Shown: positions 7,434 to 13,620 of the stretch, piece after piece
How positions within the stretch are numbered: position 1 is the first letter of the stretch
Layout of the letters: every line of letters starts with the position of its first letter
Origin: Candidatus Kaiserbacteria bacterium
Lineage (GTDB): Bacteria; Patescibacteria; Paceibacteria; UBA9973; UBA2100
Length of the DNA stretch: 13,620 bases
Direction: 5' to 3'
Assembly (NCBI GenBank): GCA_002401495.1
Contig: NVTG01000029.1
Coordinates: 1 to 13,620, forward strand
Made by a program: the position numbers and the translations under genes
Notes under the pieces: generated by a model
What the model was told of the DNA's origin: nothing
Seen by the model: the letters and a program-made list of their open reading frames with translations, nothing else
The model's database searches: none

Positions 7434-8660
7434 GTGGCACGCCGGGCAACCCGGGCAACGACCGCCAAACGTAAGAAGGCGGCACCCAAGAAATCCTCTC
7501 GTAAGAAGACTGCCCCGAAAAAGAAAACGGGTGGTATTGGACGTCTGATGCTGGGCGGGGCTTTTGTCGCGGGTACATTGTCGGCGATTATTGCGGTCGG
7601 CAGCATGCTTGAGCTTGATCGCGCCTCGGACGAATTTGGCCGTGCAGCGGATCAAAGCGCACCGGACTATGCCCTGGCCGAGCCGGAACCCACCCCGATG
7701 CTGCGCAAGGATTACAAGCTTTCTGATAAGGCTTCGGTCTCGGAACGTGGACGCACCGGATATCTGGTCAGCGACAATGGCGAACCGGCATCAGAGGATG
7801 TGCAGGAGAGGACAGGCGGGTTATCGGACTTTGTAACCTCTCCGGCGTCACGCAAGCCAAAACGGGATGAAGACATTCTTCCGGGTGATAGTGGCAATGA
7901 TGGTCCTGCAAGCGCGGTTGCGTCAGCAGACCAGCCTTGGCGGAAATATGCCGCACTCACACAGGATACCGGCGACAAACCAGTGATCGCGATTGTGATT
8001 GATGATGCCGGTCTGGATCAGCCACGCACCGCCCGGACGGTTGATCTGCCGGGGCCAATTACGATTTCATATCTGCCCTATGCCCGGGATTTGCAGGCAC
8101 AGGTCAATGCCGCGCGCAATGCCGGGCACGAAGTGATGCTGCATATGCCGATGGAACCGTCATCGGCCACGATTGATCCAGGACCGCATGCCTTGCTGGC
8201 GCGCTATGATCGCCAGAAGATCCTTAATGAGATGACCTGGATGCTGGATCGTTTTGATGGCTATGTCGGTGTGAACAACCACATGGGCAGCAAGTTTACC
8301 GCCGACCCGGAGCGCATGCGTGTTGTCATGGAAGTCATGAAGTCACGCGGCCTGATGTTCCTTGATAGCCGCACCAGCGCAGACTCGGTGGGCTATTCAA
8401 CGGCAAGCAGCTTTGGCGTTCCGGCAATTACGCGCGACATCTTTATTGATGATGCCGATGATGCGGCCAAGATCGCCGATATGCTGGCCCGCACCGAAAA
8501 TGTCGCGCGCAAGCAGGGATTTGCCATCGCCATTGGCCATCCACGTGATCTGACGATTGGCGCGCTTAGAAAATGGATCCCGGAAATTCAGGCCAAGGGC
8601 TTTGTGCTGGTGCCGATTACCGATGTGCTGCGCAGATCAATGAAAAGTGTGACGGGCTAA
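7434..8660 (+). CDS. Divergent polysaccharide deacetylase family protein (YibQ/DUF610-like), membrane-anchored
   Basis: 408 residues, starting at GTG 7434 with GGAG eight bases upstream. Residues 1-33 are extremely basic (about 15 Lys/Arg) with a ten-residue repeat (KKAAPKKSSR then KKTAPKKKTG). One membrane segment follows at about 36-57, then a long polar, low-complexity linker (about 60-180). The C-terminal domain (about 182-400) matches PF04748 (Polysacc_deac_2): AIVIDDAGLD, EVMLHMPMEP, GVNNHMGSKFT, MFLDSRTS, TRDIFIDD and AIGHPRDLT. The Asp and His residues are those expected for the metal site of a carbohydrate-esterase-4-like fold. The topology implies a cytoplasmic basic tail and a periplasmic enzyme domain. 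Relatives such as E. coli YibQ sit beside envC; here the gene stands alone between trpE and trpG on the opposite strand. The substrate is unknown, perhaps a cell-wall glycan. Confidence 0.88.
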   Translation: MARRATRATTAKRKKAAPKKSSRKKTAPKKKTGGIGRLMLGGAFVAGTLSAIIAVGSMLELDRASDEFGRAADQSAPDYALAEPEPTPMLRKDYKLSDKASVSERGRTGYLVSDNGEPASEDVQERTGGLSDFVTSPASRKPKRDEDILPGDSGNDGPASAVASADQPWRKYAALTQDTGDKPVIAIVIDDAGLDQPRTARTVDLPGPITISYLPYARDLQAQVNAARNAGHEVMLHMPMEPSSATIDPGPHALLARYDRQKILNEMTWMLDRFDGYVGVNNHMGSKFTADPERMRVVMEVMKSRGLMFLDSRTSADSVGYSTASSFGVPAITRDIFIDDADDAAKIADMLARTENVARKQGFAIAIGHPRDLTIGALRKWIPEIQAKGFVLVPITDVLRRSMKSVTG

Positions 8661-8680
8661 GCGAACGCGGCAACCAAAAA

Positions 8681-8768
8681 GATCGTCATTCCCGCGAAGG
8701 CGGGAATCTGTTTGTGCAGGGTGGCATGGATTGCGGGTCTATGTTTTCCTTCGCCCGGAATGATGATT
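8681..8768. repeat. REP/MITE-like palindromic intergenic element
   Basis: The outer arms ATCGTCATTCC-GCGAAGG (8682-8700) and CCTTCGCCCGGAATGATGAT (8748-8767) are inverted copies, apart from one mismatch and one or two bases of length difference. The left arm also starts a perfect inner hairpin: ATTCCCGC 8688-8695, loop GAAG, GCGGGAAT 8700-8707. The CGTCATTCCCGCGAA type of sequence is familiar from small non-coding palindromes scattered in many proteobacterial genomes. It sits between the convergent 3' ends of the deacetylase-like gene and trpE and could help end both transcripts. No coding capacity. Confidence 0.7.
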
Positions 8769-8793
8769 TTCACATCTGTATGGCCTGTTGCCA

Positions 8794-10293
8794 TCAGGCA
8801 AAGCGATGGGCCTCGCGGGCGGCGGCCATGAGCGCGCCAGCCTTGTTCTGGCATTCCTTGTGTTCAAGTTCCGGTTTGCTGTCGACGACGACACCGGCAC
8901 CGGCCTGAATGTGGATTTTCTCGTCCTTGATGACGGCGGTGCGGAGCGCAATGCAGGTATCCATCGAACCGTCGGCCGAGATATAGCCGATACAGCCTGC
9001 ATAGATGCCACGCCGCACCGATTCCAGTTCATCAATGATTTCCATGGCGCGAACTTTGGGGGCCCCCGATACGGTTCCGGCCGGGAAGCCGGCCTTGAGT
9101 GCATCCATGGCGTCGTATTTGGTCTCGTCAATCTGTCCGACCACGTTCGAGACGATATGCATGACGTGGGAATAGTATTCGATCTGTTCGCGGTCGGTGA
9201 CGCGCACCGTGCCCGGTTTGGAGACGCGCCCGACATCGTTGCGGCCAAGGTCCAGCAACATCAGATGTTCCGAGCGTTCCTTGGGATCATCAAGCAGGTC
9301 TTGGGCCATGATCTTGTCGTCATCGGGCGTTTTGCCGCGGCGGCGGGTTCCGGCAATCGGGCGGATGGTGACTTCGCCGTCGCGGAGCCTCACCAGGATT
9401 TCCGGGCTGGCACCGACGACCTGAAAACCACCGATATCGAGATAGAACATGAAGGGCGACGGATTGATCCGACGAAGCGCTCTGTAAAAGGCAAAGGGCG
9501 GGAGTTGATAGGGCAGCGTGTAGCGCTGTGAGAGCACCACCTGAAAGATATCGCCCGCCCGGATATAGTCCTTGGCCTTTTCGACCATGTCATGGAAACC
9601 GGCCTCGGTAACGCTGACCTTTGGTTCGGGCAGGGTATCGGGCACGGATTTGGAGCGACGGTCGATAAACAGATTGCGCTGGAACTGCTGCACCACGTCA
9701 TTAAGACGCGCACAGGCCAGATCATAGGCAGCATCAGCCGAAATGCCGCTTTCCGGGCGCACTGGCGTCACCACGGTCACTGTGTCTTCGATGGTATCAA
9801 AACTTGCCGTGACAGTCGGGCGGATGAAGATGCCATCGGGCACGTCAAGTTCATCCTTGTTGCTGTCTGGCAGCTTTTCCATCAGACGGACGGTGTCATA
9901 GCCCATATAGCCAACCAGACCGGCGCTCATGGGCGGCAGGTTGTCGGGCAGTTCGATGTAGCTTTCGGCGATCAGTTTCTTGAGGCTATCAAGCGGGGCG
10001 TCGGCTTCTGCCACAAAGGCATCGGCATCGGCCATTGCACGGCGATTGAGTTCGGCCTTGTCGCCAAAACACCGCCAGATCAGATCAGGTTTGAGACCCA
10101 GGAAGGAATACCGTCCACGGACCGATCCGCCTTCAACAGATTCAAGCAAATAGGTGTTTGGCATGCCTTCGGCGATCTTGAGAAAAGCCGAGACCGGCGT
10201 ATCAAGATCGGCTGTCAGCGCGGTCCAGAGAACCTGCGAAACGCCGTTATCGTAGTTTTGCTTGAAACTGGTGAAATCCAGTTTGATTTCCAT
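8794..10293 (-). CDS. trpE: Anthranilate synthase component I
   Basis: Chorismate-utilising subunit that makes anthranilate with ammonia from TrpG; first step committed to tryptophan. 499 residues. The N-terminal half holds the tryptophan feedback site YLLESVEGGSVRGRYSFLG (LLES at 49-52, RYS at 61-63), so product inhibition is expected. The C-terminal chorismate-binding domain shows GDIFQVVLSQRY (about 247-258), RPIAGTRRRG (311-320), ERSEHLMLLDLGRNDVGRV (about 339-357), HIVSNVVG (379-386), FPAGTVSGAPK (403-413) and QAGAGVVVDS (463-472). These tell it apart from PabB and isochorismate synthases with good confidence. The ATG at 10293-10291 is preceded by ATCGGACAGA. It lies downstream of ppiD with a hairpin between, and is separated from trpGDC by an opposite-strand gene, so it needs its own promoter or read-through from ppiD. 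Confidence 0.97.
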   Translation of the reverse strand: MEIKLDFTSFKQNYDNGVSQVLWTALTADLDTPVSAFLKIAEGMPNTYLLESVEGGSVRGRYSFLGLKPDLIWRCFGDKAELNRRAMADADAFVAEADAPLDSLKKLIAESYIELPDNLPPMSAGLVGYMGYDTVRLMEKLPDSNKDELDVPDGIFIRPTVTASFDTIEDTVTVVTPVRPESGISADAAYDLACARLNDVVQQFQRNLFIDRRSKSVPDTLPEPKVSVTEAGFHDMVEKAKDYIRAGDIFQVVLSQRYTLPYQLPPFAFYRALRRINPSPFMFYLDIGGFQVVGASPEILVRLRDGEVTIRPIAGTRRRGKTPDDDKIMAQDLLDDPKERSEHLMLLDLGRNDVGRVSKPGTVRVTDREQIEYYSHVMHIVSNVVGQIDETKYDAMDALKAGFPAGTVSGAPKVRAMEIIDELESVRRGIYAGCIGYISADGSMDTCIALRTAVIKDEKIHIQAGAGVVVDSKPELEHKECQNKAGALMAAAREAHRFA

Positions 10294-10349
10294 GGTCTGT
10301 CCGATGGTTTGGCTTGGCCGGGTTGGATATATCGTCTTCGAGATAGAGA

Positions 10350-10379
10350 AAGGGCGACCAGATTTTTCCGGTCGCCCTT
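10350..10379 (-). terminator. Hairpin between ppiD and trpE, probable terminator of ppiD
   Basis: AAGGGCGACC at 10350-10359 and GGTCGCCCTT at 10370-10379 form a perfect 10-base stem with a 10-base loop, 10 bases past the ppiD stop. On the minus strand the stem is followed only by a mixed pyrimidine tract (TCTCTATC), so termination may be partial and trpE could receive some read-through. No start codon or tryptophan codons for a leader peptide occur in this gap. Confidence 0.7.
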
Positions 10380-10388
10380 GTTTGCCTA

Positions 10389-12281
10389 TCAGTTTGCAGC
10401 GGTCGGCGTATAGAGCTCGTTGATCACGCTGTTATTGACGCTGACCGAGATTTCCTCGTTCAGGTAGTTGAGATATTGCGCAAGGATGTCCTCGTTCAGG
10501 GCTTCCTTGAGCTCGTCATTTACCGGTTTGGCATCGGCCGTGTTGATGTCGGCAGCCTGAATGTCATCGAGCTTGACCAAGATGACGTCTTCGCCGGTCT
10601 GGATGGCTTTGGCATTGCCGTCCTCGAGGGTGAAGAGGGCCGCGGCAATTGCCGGGTTTACATCATCTGCAAGGCCACGGCCGGTGCGACGGGTCATGCC
10701 GGTTTCGCGAACCGTGGCTGCGTCGTCGGCTGCAAGGGTTGCGATATCCGCGCCGGTATTGTTGATTTTGTCAGCCAGTTCTTCGGCCTTTTCCATCATC
10801 AGGCGCTGGCGTTCTTCGGCGGTCCATGCGGCGACAACTTCGTCGCGGACTTCGTCAAACGGACGCAGGGCCGACGGGGTTACGTTTTCAACACGAACGA
10901 CATAGCGCGTACCCGAAGCGGTTTCTTCAAGGAAGCTTTCCTCGCCGTTTTCGAGTTCGAAGATCTTGGCGTTGATTTCTTCTGCGCCGTCAACGTTTTG
11001 ACCAGCAAGGCCTTCGCCGCGAACAACACCGTCAAGCTTGTAGGTGCGTGCACCAACATCACGTGCGGCGTCTTCGATCGGGGTGCCAGCACCGAGTTCT
11101 TCGTCAAAGGCGGCGGCAAGATCATAGATCGCGTCTTCGGCTTTGTACTGTTTAAGCCCGTCAACAATGATGTCACGCACTTCATCAAGGCTTTGCGTGC
11201 TGCCCGGGGTGACGGACGGAACGCGGATAATGTGCCAGCCAAGGGCTGTTTCGACCGGCTCGGAGATGCCGCCTTCTTCAAGGGCAAAGGTGGCCTCGCT
11301 CAGATCCGGCAAGATGTCATTGGCGGTGAACTCACCAAGTTTGACCATGGCTTCATTCATGCCGGCATCTTCAGCAACTGCCATGAAGTCAGCACCTTCC
11401 GTCAGGCGGTTATAGGCTTCGCGCGCAGTCTGTTCTTCGTTCGGGGCAAACAGGATTTGCTCGACAGTACGTTTTTCCGGGGTCTGGAATTCCGGTTCGC
11501 GCTGCGCATAGGACTGTGCGATTTCTTCCTCGGTCACGGTGATGGTCGGGACCAGGTCAGCCGCACTCAGCGTTGCCAGCGTGACATCGCGGCTTTCAGG
11601 TGCTGTGAACTGTGCGGCGTTATCTTCGTGATAGGCCCGAAGGGTTGCGTCATTGGCGACCGGGATGTTGGCAAATTCGTCCTTGCTTAGCGCAAAGAAA
11701 GACCCGCTGCGCTGTTCATTACGATAGGCAACGATTTGACGCGCCATGATGTCCGGGACAGTGGCAGGGCTGGTCAGGCTGTCAACGACCTGCTGGCTCA
11801 TCATGTCACCACGCACACCGTTGATGAATTCATTTTCGGTGTAGCCTGCCTGATAAAGCGCCTGCATGAAGCGGTCACGGCTGAACTGGCCGGTGGCCGG
11901 GTCCTTGAAGCTGTCAGACGAGAAGATCTGTTCGCGGACTTTATCGTCGCTGATGCCGATGCCGATATTCTTGGCATCTTCACGCAGGATTTTCTGGGAT
12001 ACGAGCGACTGCACCGTATTGTTCAGAAGGCCCATCTGGATGGCCTGCTGCTGGTTAAAGTTCGGTCCGAACATGTTTCGCATATTCTGGACGCTGCGCT
12101 GGAAGGCGCGGTCCAGTTCGACCGGGGTGATTCTTTGGCTGCCGATTTCGGCAACTTCACGCGAGGTGCCCAGATTGAGCATCGATGCGTTCAGGCCCCA
12201 GATCACGAAGCTCAGTGCAATCACGCCGAAGATGATCTTGGCGAAGATTGATTTCGAAAATGTGCGAATGCCAGCAAGCAT
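10389..12281 (-). CDS. ppiD: PpiD/SurA-like membrane-anchored peptidyl-prolyl isomerase-type chaperone
   Basis: Periplasmic folding factor tethered to the inner membrane, likely helping newly translocated envelope proteins near the Sec channel. The 630-residue protein has a short cytoplasmic end, one membrane helix at about 12-32 (IFAKIIFGVIALSFVIWGL) and a SurA-type helical domain (about 34-190, with REVAEIGSQRITPVELDRAF). A parvulin-like region spans about 268-358 (EKRTVEQILF...ADFMAVAED...LPDLSEATFALEEGGISEPVETALGWHIIRV), and a second long chaperone-like part runs to the end. The overall plan and size match E. coli PpiD (623). The parvulin block lacks parts of the usual catalytic pattern, so isomerase activity may be weak or absent, as reported for E. 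coli PpiD. The start ATG is at 12281; the 5' leader contains two hairpins. Confidence 0.92.
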   Translation of the reverse strand: MLAGIRTFSKSIFAKIIFGVIALSFVIWGLNASMLNLGTSREVAEIGSQRITPVELDRAFQRSVQNMRNMFGPNFNQQQAIQMGLLNNTVQSLVSQKILREDAKNIGIGISDDKVREQIFSSDSFKDPATGQFSRDRFMQALYQAGYTENEFINGVRGDMMSQQVVDSLTSPATVPDIMARQIVAYRNEQRSGSFFALSKDEFANIPVANDATLRAYHEDNAAQFTAPESRDVTLATLSAADLVPTITVTEEEIAQSYAQREPEFQTPEKRTVEQILFAPNEEQTAREAYNRLTEGADFMAVAEDAGMNEAMVKLGEFTANDILPDLSEATFALEEGGISEPVETALGWHIIRVPSVTPGSTQSLDEVRDIIVDGLKQYKAEDAIYDLAAAFDEELGAGTPIEDAARDVGARTYKLDGVVRGEGLAGQNVDGAEEINAKIFELENGEESFLEETASGTRYVVRVENVTPSALRPFDEVRDEVVAAWTAEERQRLMMEKAEELADKINNTGADIATLAADDAATVRETGMTRRTGRGLADDVNPAIAAALFTLEDGNAKAIQTGEDVILVKLDDIQAADINTADAKPVNDELKEALNEDILAQYLNYLNEEISVSVNNSVINELYTPTAAN

Positions 12282-12307
12282 ATGATAAGCCTAACAATCC
12301 GTGGTTT

Positions 12308-12332
12308 GACGCCAAAATCAGGCTTTGGCGTC
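12308..12332 (-). promoter_or_regulatory. Perfect inverted repeat in the ppiD leader
   Basis: GACGCCAAA at 12308-12316 and TTTGGCGTC at 12324-12332 form a perfect 9-base inverted repeat with a 7-base gap, ending 26 bases before the ppiD start. There is no U run after it on the ppiD strand. It may be an operator read as DNA or a leader stem-loop read as RNA; the sequence does not decide. Confidence 0.5.
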
Positions 12333-12346
12333 GTTTCATTATGATC

Positions 12347-12368
12347 GTTCGGGCGCATCGGCCCGAGC
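12347..12368 (-). promoter_or_regulatory. Second hairpin in the ppiD leader
   Basis: GTTCGGGC at 12347-12354 pairs with GCCCGAGC at 12361-12368 (eight pairs, one G-T) around a 6-base loop. It lies just downstream of the candidate ppiD -10 element, so it would form at the very 5' end of the transcript or act as an operator. Confidence 0.4.
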
Positions 12369-12381
12369 AAATTTGCCGCGC

Positions 12382-12410
12382 ATCTTAATGGCGAGTGTTA
12401 TCAGCGGCAA
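12382..12410 (-). promoter_or_regulatory. Candidate ppiD promoter (TTGCCG, 17-base spacer, TAAGAT)
   Basis: Minus-strand TTGCCG (plus 12405-12410) and TAAGAT (plus 12382-12387) are exactly 17 bases apart, each matching the sigma-70 consensus at four of six positions. The predicted leader is about 94 bases and contains both hairpins listed separately. Confidence 0.45.
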
Positions 12411-12551
12411 CAGGCGATTGTATCGAAGATGACAGGGATCACATCTTAAATATACCAACAGGCGTCTTCGGGTACTTGGCCCCGGTGGACTGACATGCTA
12501 AAACCCGCGTCGAAACAGGTCCTGTAACAAATCGTAACGGTCGCAAAGCTT

Positions 12552-12580
12552 TTGTGATCATTTTGATACAAGGACAATAT
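12552..12580 (+). promoter_or_regulatory. Weak candidate tpiA promoter (TTGTGA, 17-base spacer, CAATAT)
   Basis: TTGTGA at 12552-12557 and CAATAT at 12575-12580 have standard spacing but the -10 matches poorly. It would give a short leader of about 22 bases before ATG 12610. An alternative promoter nearby is possible. Confidence 0.3.
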
Positions 12581-12609
12581 GTGAACCTGATCAGCACGAG
12601 GTACCTCTC

Positions 12610-13365
12610 ATGACCCAACGCCGTCCCCTGATTGCCGGAAACTGGAAAATGAACTGTTTGCGCGCAGATGGTCTTGCGCTGGCATCTGGCTTGGCGGCAA
12701 AGGCGTCTGAGAGAGGATCGCTTGGATGTGATGTTCTGGTTTGTCCGCCGGCGACACTTTTGTCCGAGGCGGTTGGTGTGACCAAGGACAGCCCAGTCGC
12801 GGTCGGTGGCCAGGATTGCCATGCGGCAATTTCGGGGGCGCATACCGGTGATCTGGCAGCCCCGATGCTTGCCGATATTGGCGCGCAATATGTTTTGGTC
12901 GGGCATTCCGAACGTCGTGCCGATCATGGTGAAAGCTCTACCGATATTCGCAAAAAGGCGATTGCGGCCCATGATGCCGGTTTGATCGCGGTGGTTTGTG
13001 TTGGTGAAACCGAAGAAGAGCGCGATCTTGGCGCGACGTTGCCGGTGGTGAACGGGCAGGTGGCTGTATCGCTTCCCGATGGGGCAAATGCCAAAAATAC
13101 GGTTGTCGCCTATGAGCCGGTCTGGGCCATCGGTACGGGCCGTACGGCAAGTGTTGAAGAAGTCGCCGAAGTTCATGCTGCAATCCGCGCAGGTCTGATG
13201 GCACGGTTTGAGGATGGCGATCAGTTTCGAATTCTGTATGGTGGTTCGGTCAAGCCTTCGAATGCTGCGGAATTGATGGCTGTCGAAGATGTCGACGGTG
13301 CACTTGTTGGCGGGGCGAGCCTCAAGGTTGAAGATTTCTGGCAGATTATTGAATCTTGTGCCTGA
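12610..13365 (+). CDS. tpiA: Triosephosphate isomerase
   Basis: Interconverts dihydroxyacetone phosphate and glyceraldehyde 3-phosphate in glycolysis and gluconeogenesis; cytoplasmic dimer. The 251-residue protein has normal family length. Active-site residues are all in place: N11 and K13 in AGNWKMN, H99 in [10 protein letters not shown]169 in [15 protein letters not shown] (with the flexible loop 6), [11 protein letters not shown] (about 208-218) and the phosphate-binding G234/G235. Start ATG 12610 has GAGG eight bases upstream (12598-12601). It is followed by secG on the same strand after 134 bases, an order that I recall from many alphaproteobacteria (tpiA, secG, pyrG), and is divergent from ppiD. 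Confidence 0.98.
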   Translation: MTQRRPLIAGNWKMNCLRADGLALASGLAAKASERGSLGCDVLVCPPATLLSEAVGVTKDSPVAVGGQDCHAAISGAHTGDLAAPMLADIGAQYVLVGHSERRADHGESSTDIRKKAIAAHDAGLIAVVCVGETEEERDLGATLPVVNGQVAVSLPDGANAKNTVVAYEPVWAIGTGRTASVEEVAEVHAAIRAGLMARFEDGDQFRILYGGSVKPSNAAELMAVEDVDGALVGGASLKVEDFWQIIESCA

Positions 13366-13499
13366 CGGACTGTGGTGCAGATTTTGTTTAATATGCTCTA
13401 GCCAACAGCCATAAAACGCGTTAAATACGCATCAAATTTATGCCCGATCCGGGCCGAATTGCGTTTGGATCGGTAGATTAGGACAAGAGTTTCGACACC

Positions 13500-13620
13500 A
13501 TGCAAACAGTCATTCTGGTAATCCACCTTCTTCTTGCGCTCGGCCTTATTGCCGTGATTCTCGTGCAGCGCAGCGAGGGCGGTGGGCTTGGTATCGGCGG
13601 TAACAGCGGCGGTGGCGGCG
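13500..13620 (+). CDS. secG: SecG preprotein translocase subunit, N-terminal 40 codons (partial)
   Basis: Small inner-membrane subunit of the SecYEG protein-export channel. The visible part begins MQTVILVIHLLLALGLIAVI, the first membrane helix (about 3-22), then LVQRSEGGGLGIGG, a highly conserved SecG loop, and a glycine-rich run. The second helix and the tail lie outside the window. The ATG is at 13500-13502; AAGAG about ten bases upstream is a plausible though not ideal ribosome site. The position after tpiA supports the call. Confidence 0.93.
   Translation, partial: MQTVILVIHLLLALGLIAVILVQRSEGGGLGIGGNSGGGG

Larger units (their letters stand above)
12282..12609. other. Divergent intergenic region between ppiD and tpiA
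   Basis: A 328-base stretch without a convincing gene; the open frames crossing it extend from or into shadows of tpiA. It holds a minus-strand promoter candidate for ppiD (12382-12410), two hairpins in the presumed ppiD leader (12308-12332 and 12347-12368), a weak promoter candidate for tpiA (12552-12580) and the tpiA ribosome site GAGG at 12598-12601. The part from about 12410 to 12550 shows nothing further that I can name. Confidence 0.7.

Noticed and set aside
8788..10413. Long plus-strand frames antisense to trpE (8788-9531 and 9592-10413)
   Set aside because: Both are exactly in register with trpE codons and are explained by the same codon-use effect; trpE itself is complete and unmistakable.
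10476..11690. 404-codon open frame antisense to ppiD
   Set aside because: It is codon-on-codon in register with ppiD, where antisense stops require the rare sense codons TTA, CTA or TCA. Long shadows are expected at this base composition. The product has no family features and no ribosome site was evident.
12598..12607. Perfect palindrome GAGGTACCTC over the tpiA ribosome site
   Set aside because: The centre leaves too small a loop for a stable hairpin, and short palindromes of this size occur by chance.
13442..13454. GCCCG-ATC-CGGGC hairpin between tpiA and secG
   Set aside because: It has only a five-base stem and no T run, too weak to call a terminator.
1..13620. CRISPR array, tRNA/rRNA genes, transposases, phage genes or defence systems
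   Set aside because: No regularly spaced repeats, cloverleaf-like segments or matching protein motifs were seen; nearly all sequence is taken by core genes.

Overview
This window looks like a piece of the core chromosome of an alphaproteobacterium. The genes are moderately GC-rich. The lexA promoter carries the alphaproteobacterial direct-repeat LexA box (GTTC-N7-GTTC) rather than the CTGT-N8-ACAG palindrome of gamma-proteobacteria. The gene set and neighbourhood (gltX, comEC, lexA, moaC, trpCDG, trpE, a PpiD/SurA-like gene, tpiA, secG) resemble those of Rhodospirillales. A Thalassospira-like marine member is my guess from gene content and protein style, not something proved by the sequence.

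Layout. Positions 1-968 (minus) hold the first two thirds of gltX. A short divergent spacer leads to comEC (1062-3248, plus), which converges on lexA (3339-4046, minus) across a very strong two-way terminator. Upstream of lexA is an SOS-controlled promoter. Then comes a compact minus-strand operon transcribed trpG, trpD, trpC, moaC (7162 down to 4209), in which trpD and trpC overlap by 4 bases. A single plus-strand gene for a membrane-anchored polysaccharide-deacetylase-like (YibQ family) protein (7434-8660) sits between trpG and trpE. It is followed by a REP/MITE-like palindromic element. On the minus strand, ppiD (10389-12281) precedes trpE (8794-10293), with a hairpin between them. A 328-base divergent promoter region separates ppiD from tpiA (12610-13365, plus), and secG begins at 13500 and runs off the window.

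How the genes relate. TrpE and TrpG together form anthranilate synthase, which TrpD and TrpC follow in the tryptophan pathway; the indole-forming step (TrpA/TrpB) and TrpF are not here. MoaC belongs to molybdenum-cofactor synthesis and seems to share the trp transcript. LexA controls the SOS response. ComEC is the DNA-uptake channel of natural transformation. The deacetylase-like protein, PpiD and SecG act at or across the inner membrane. GltX and TpiA are housekeeping enzymes.

I found no mobile element with a transposase, no CRISPR array, no tRNA or rRNA, and no sign of an undescribed multi-gene system. The points most worth a second look are local: the opposite-strand gene splitting trpE from trpG, its histone-like lysine-rich tail, the palindromic element, the leader hairpins in front of the two envelope genes, the missing moeA, and the absence of a metallo-beta-lactamase signature in the ComEC C-terminus.
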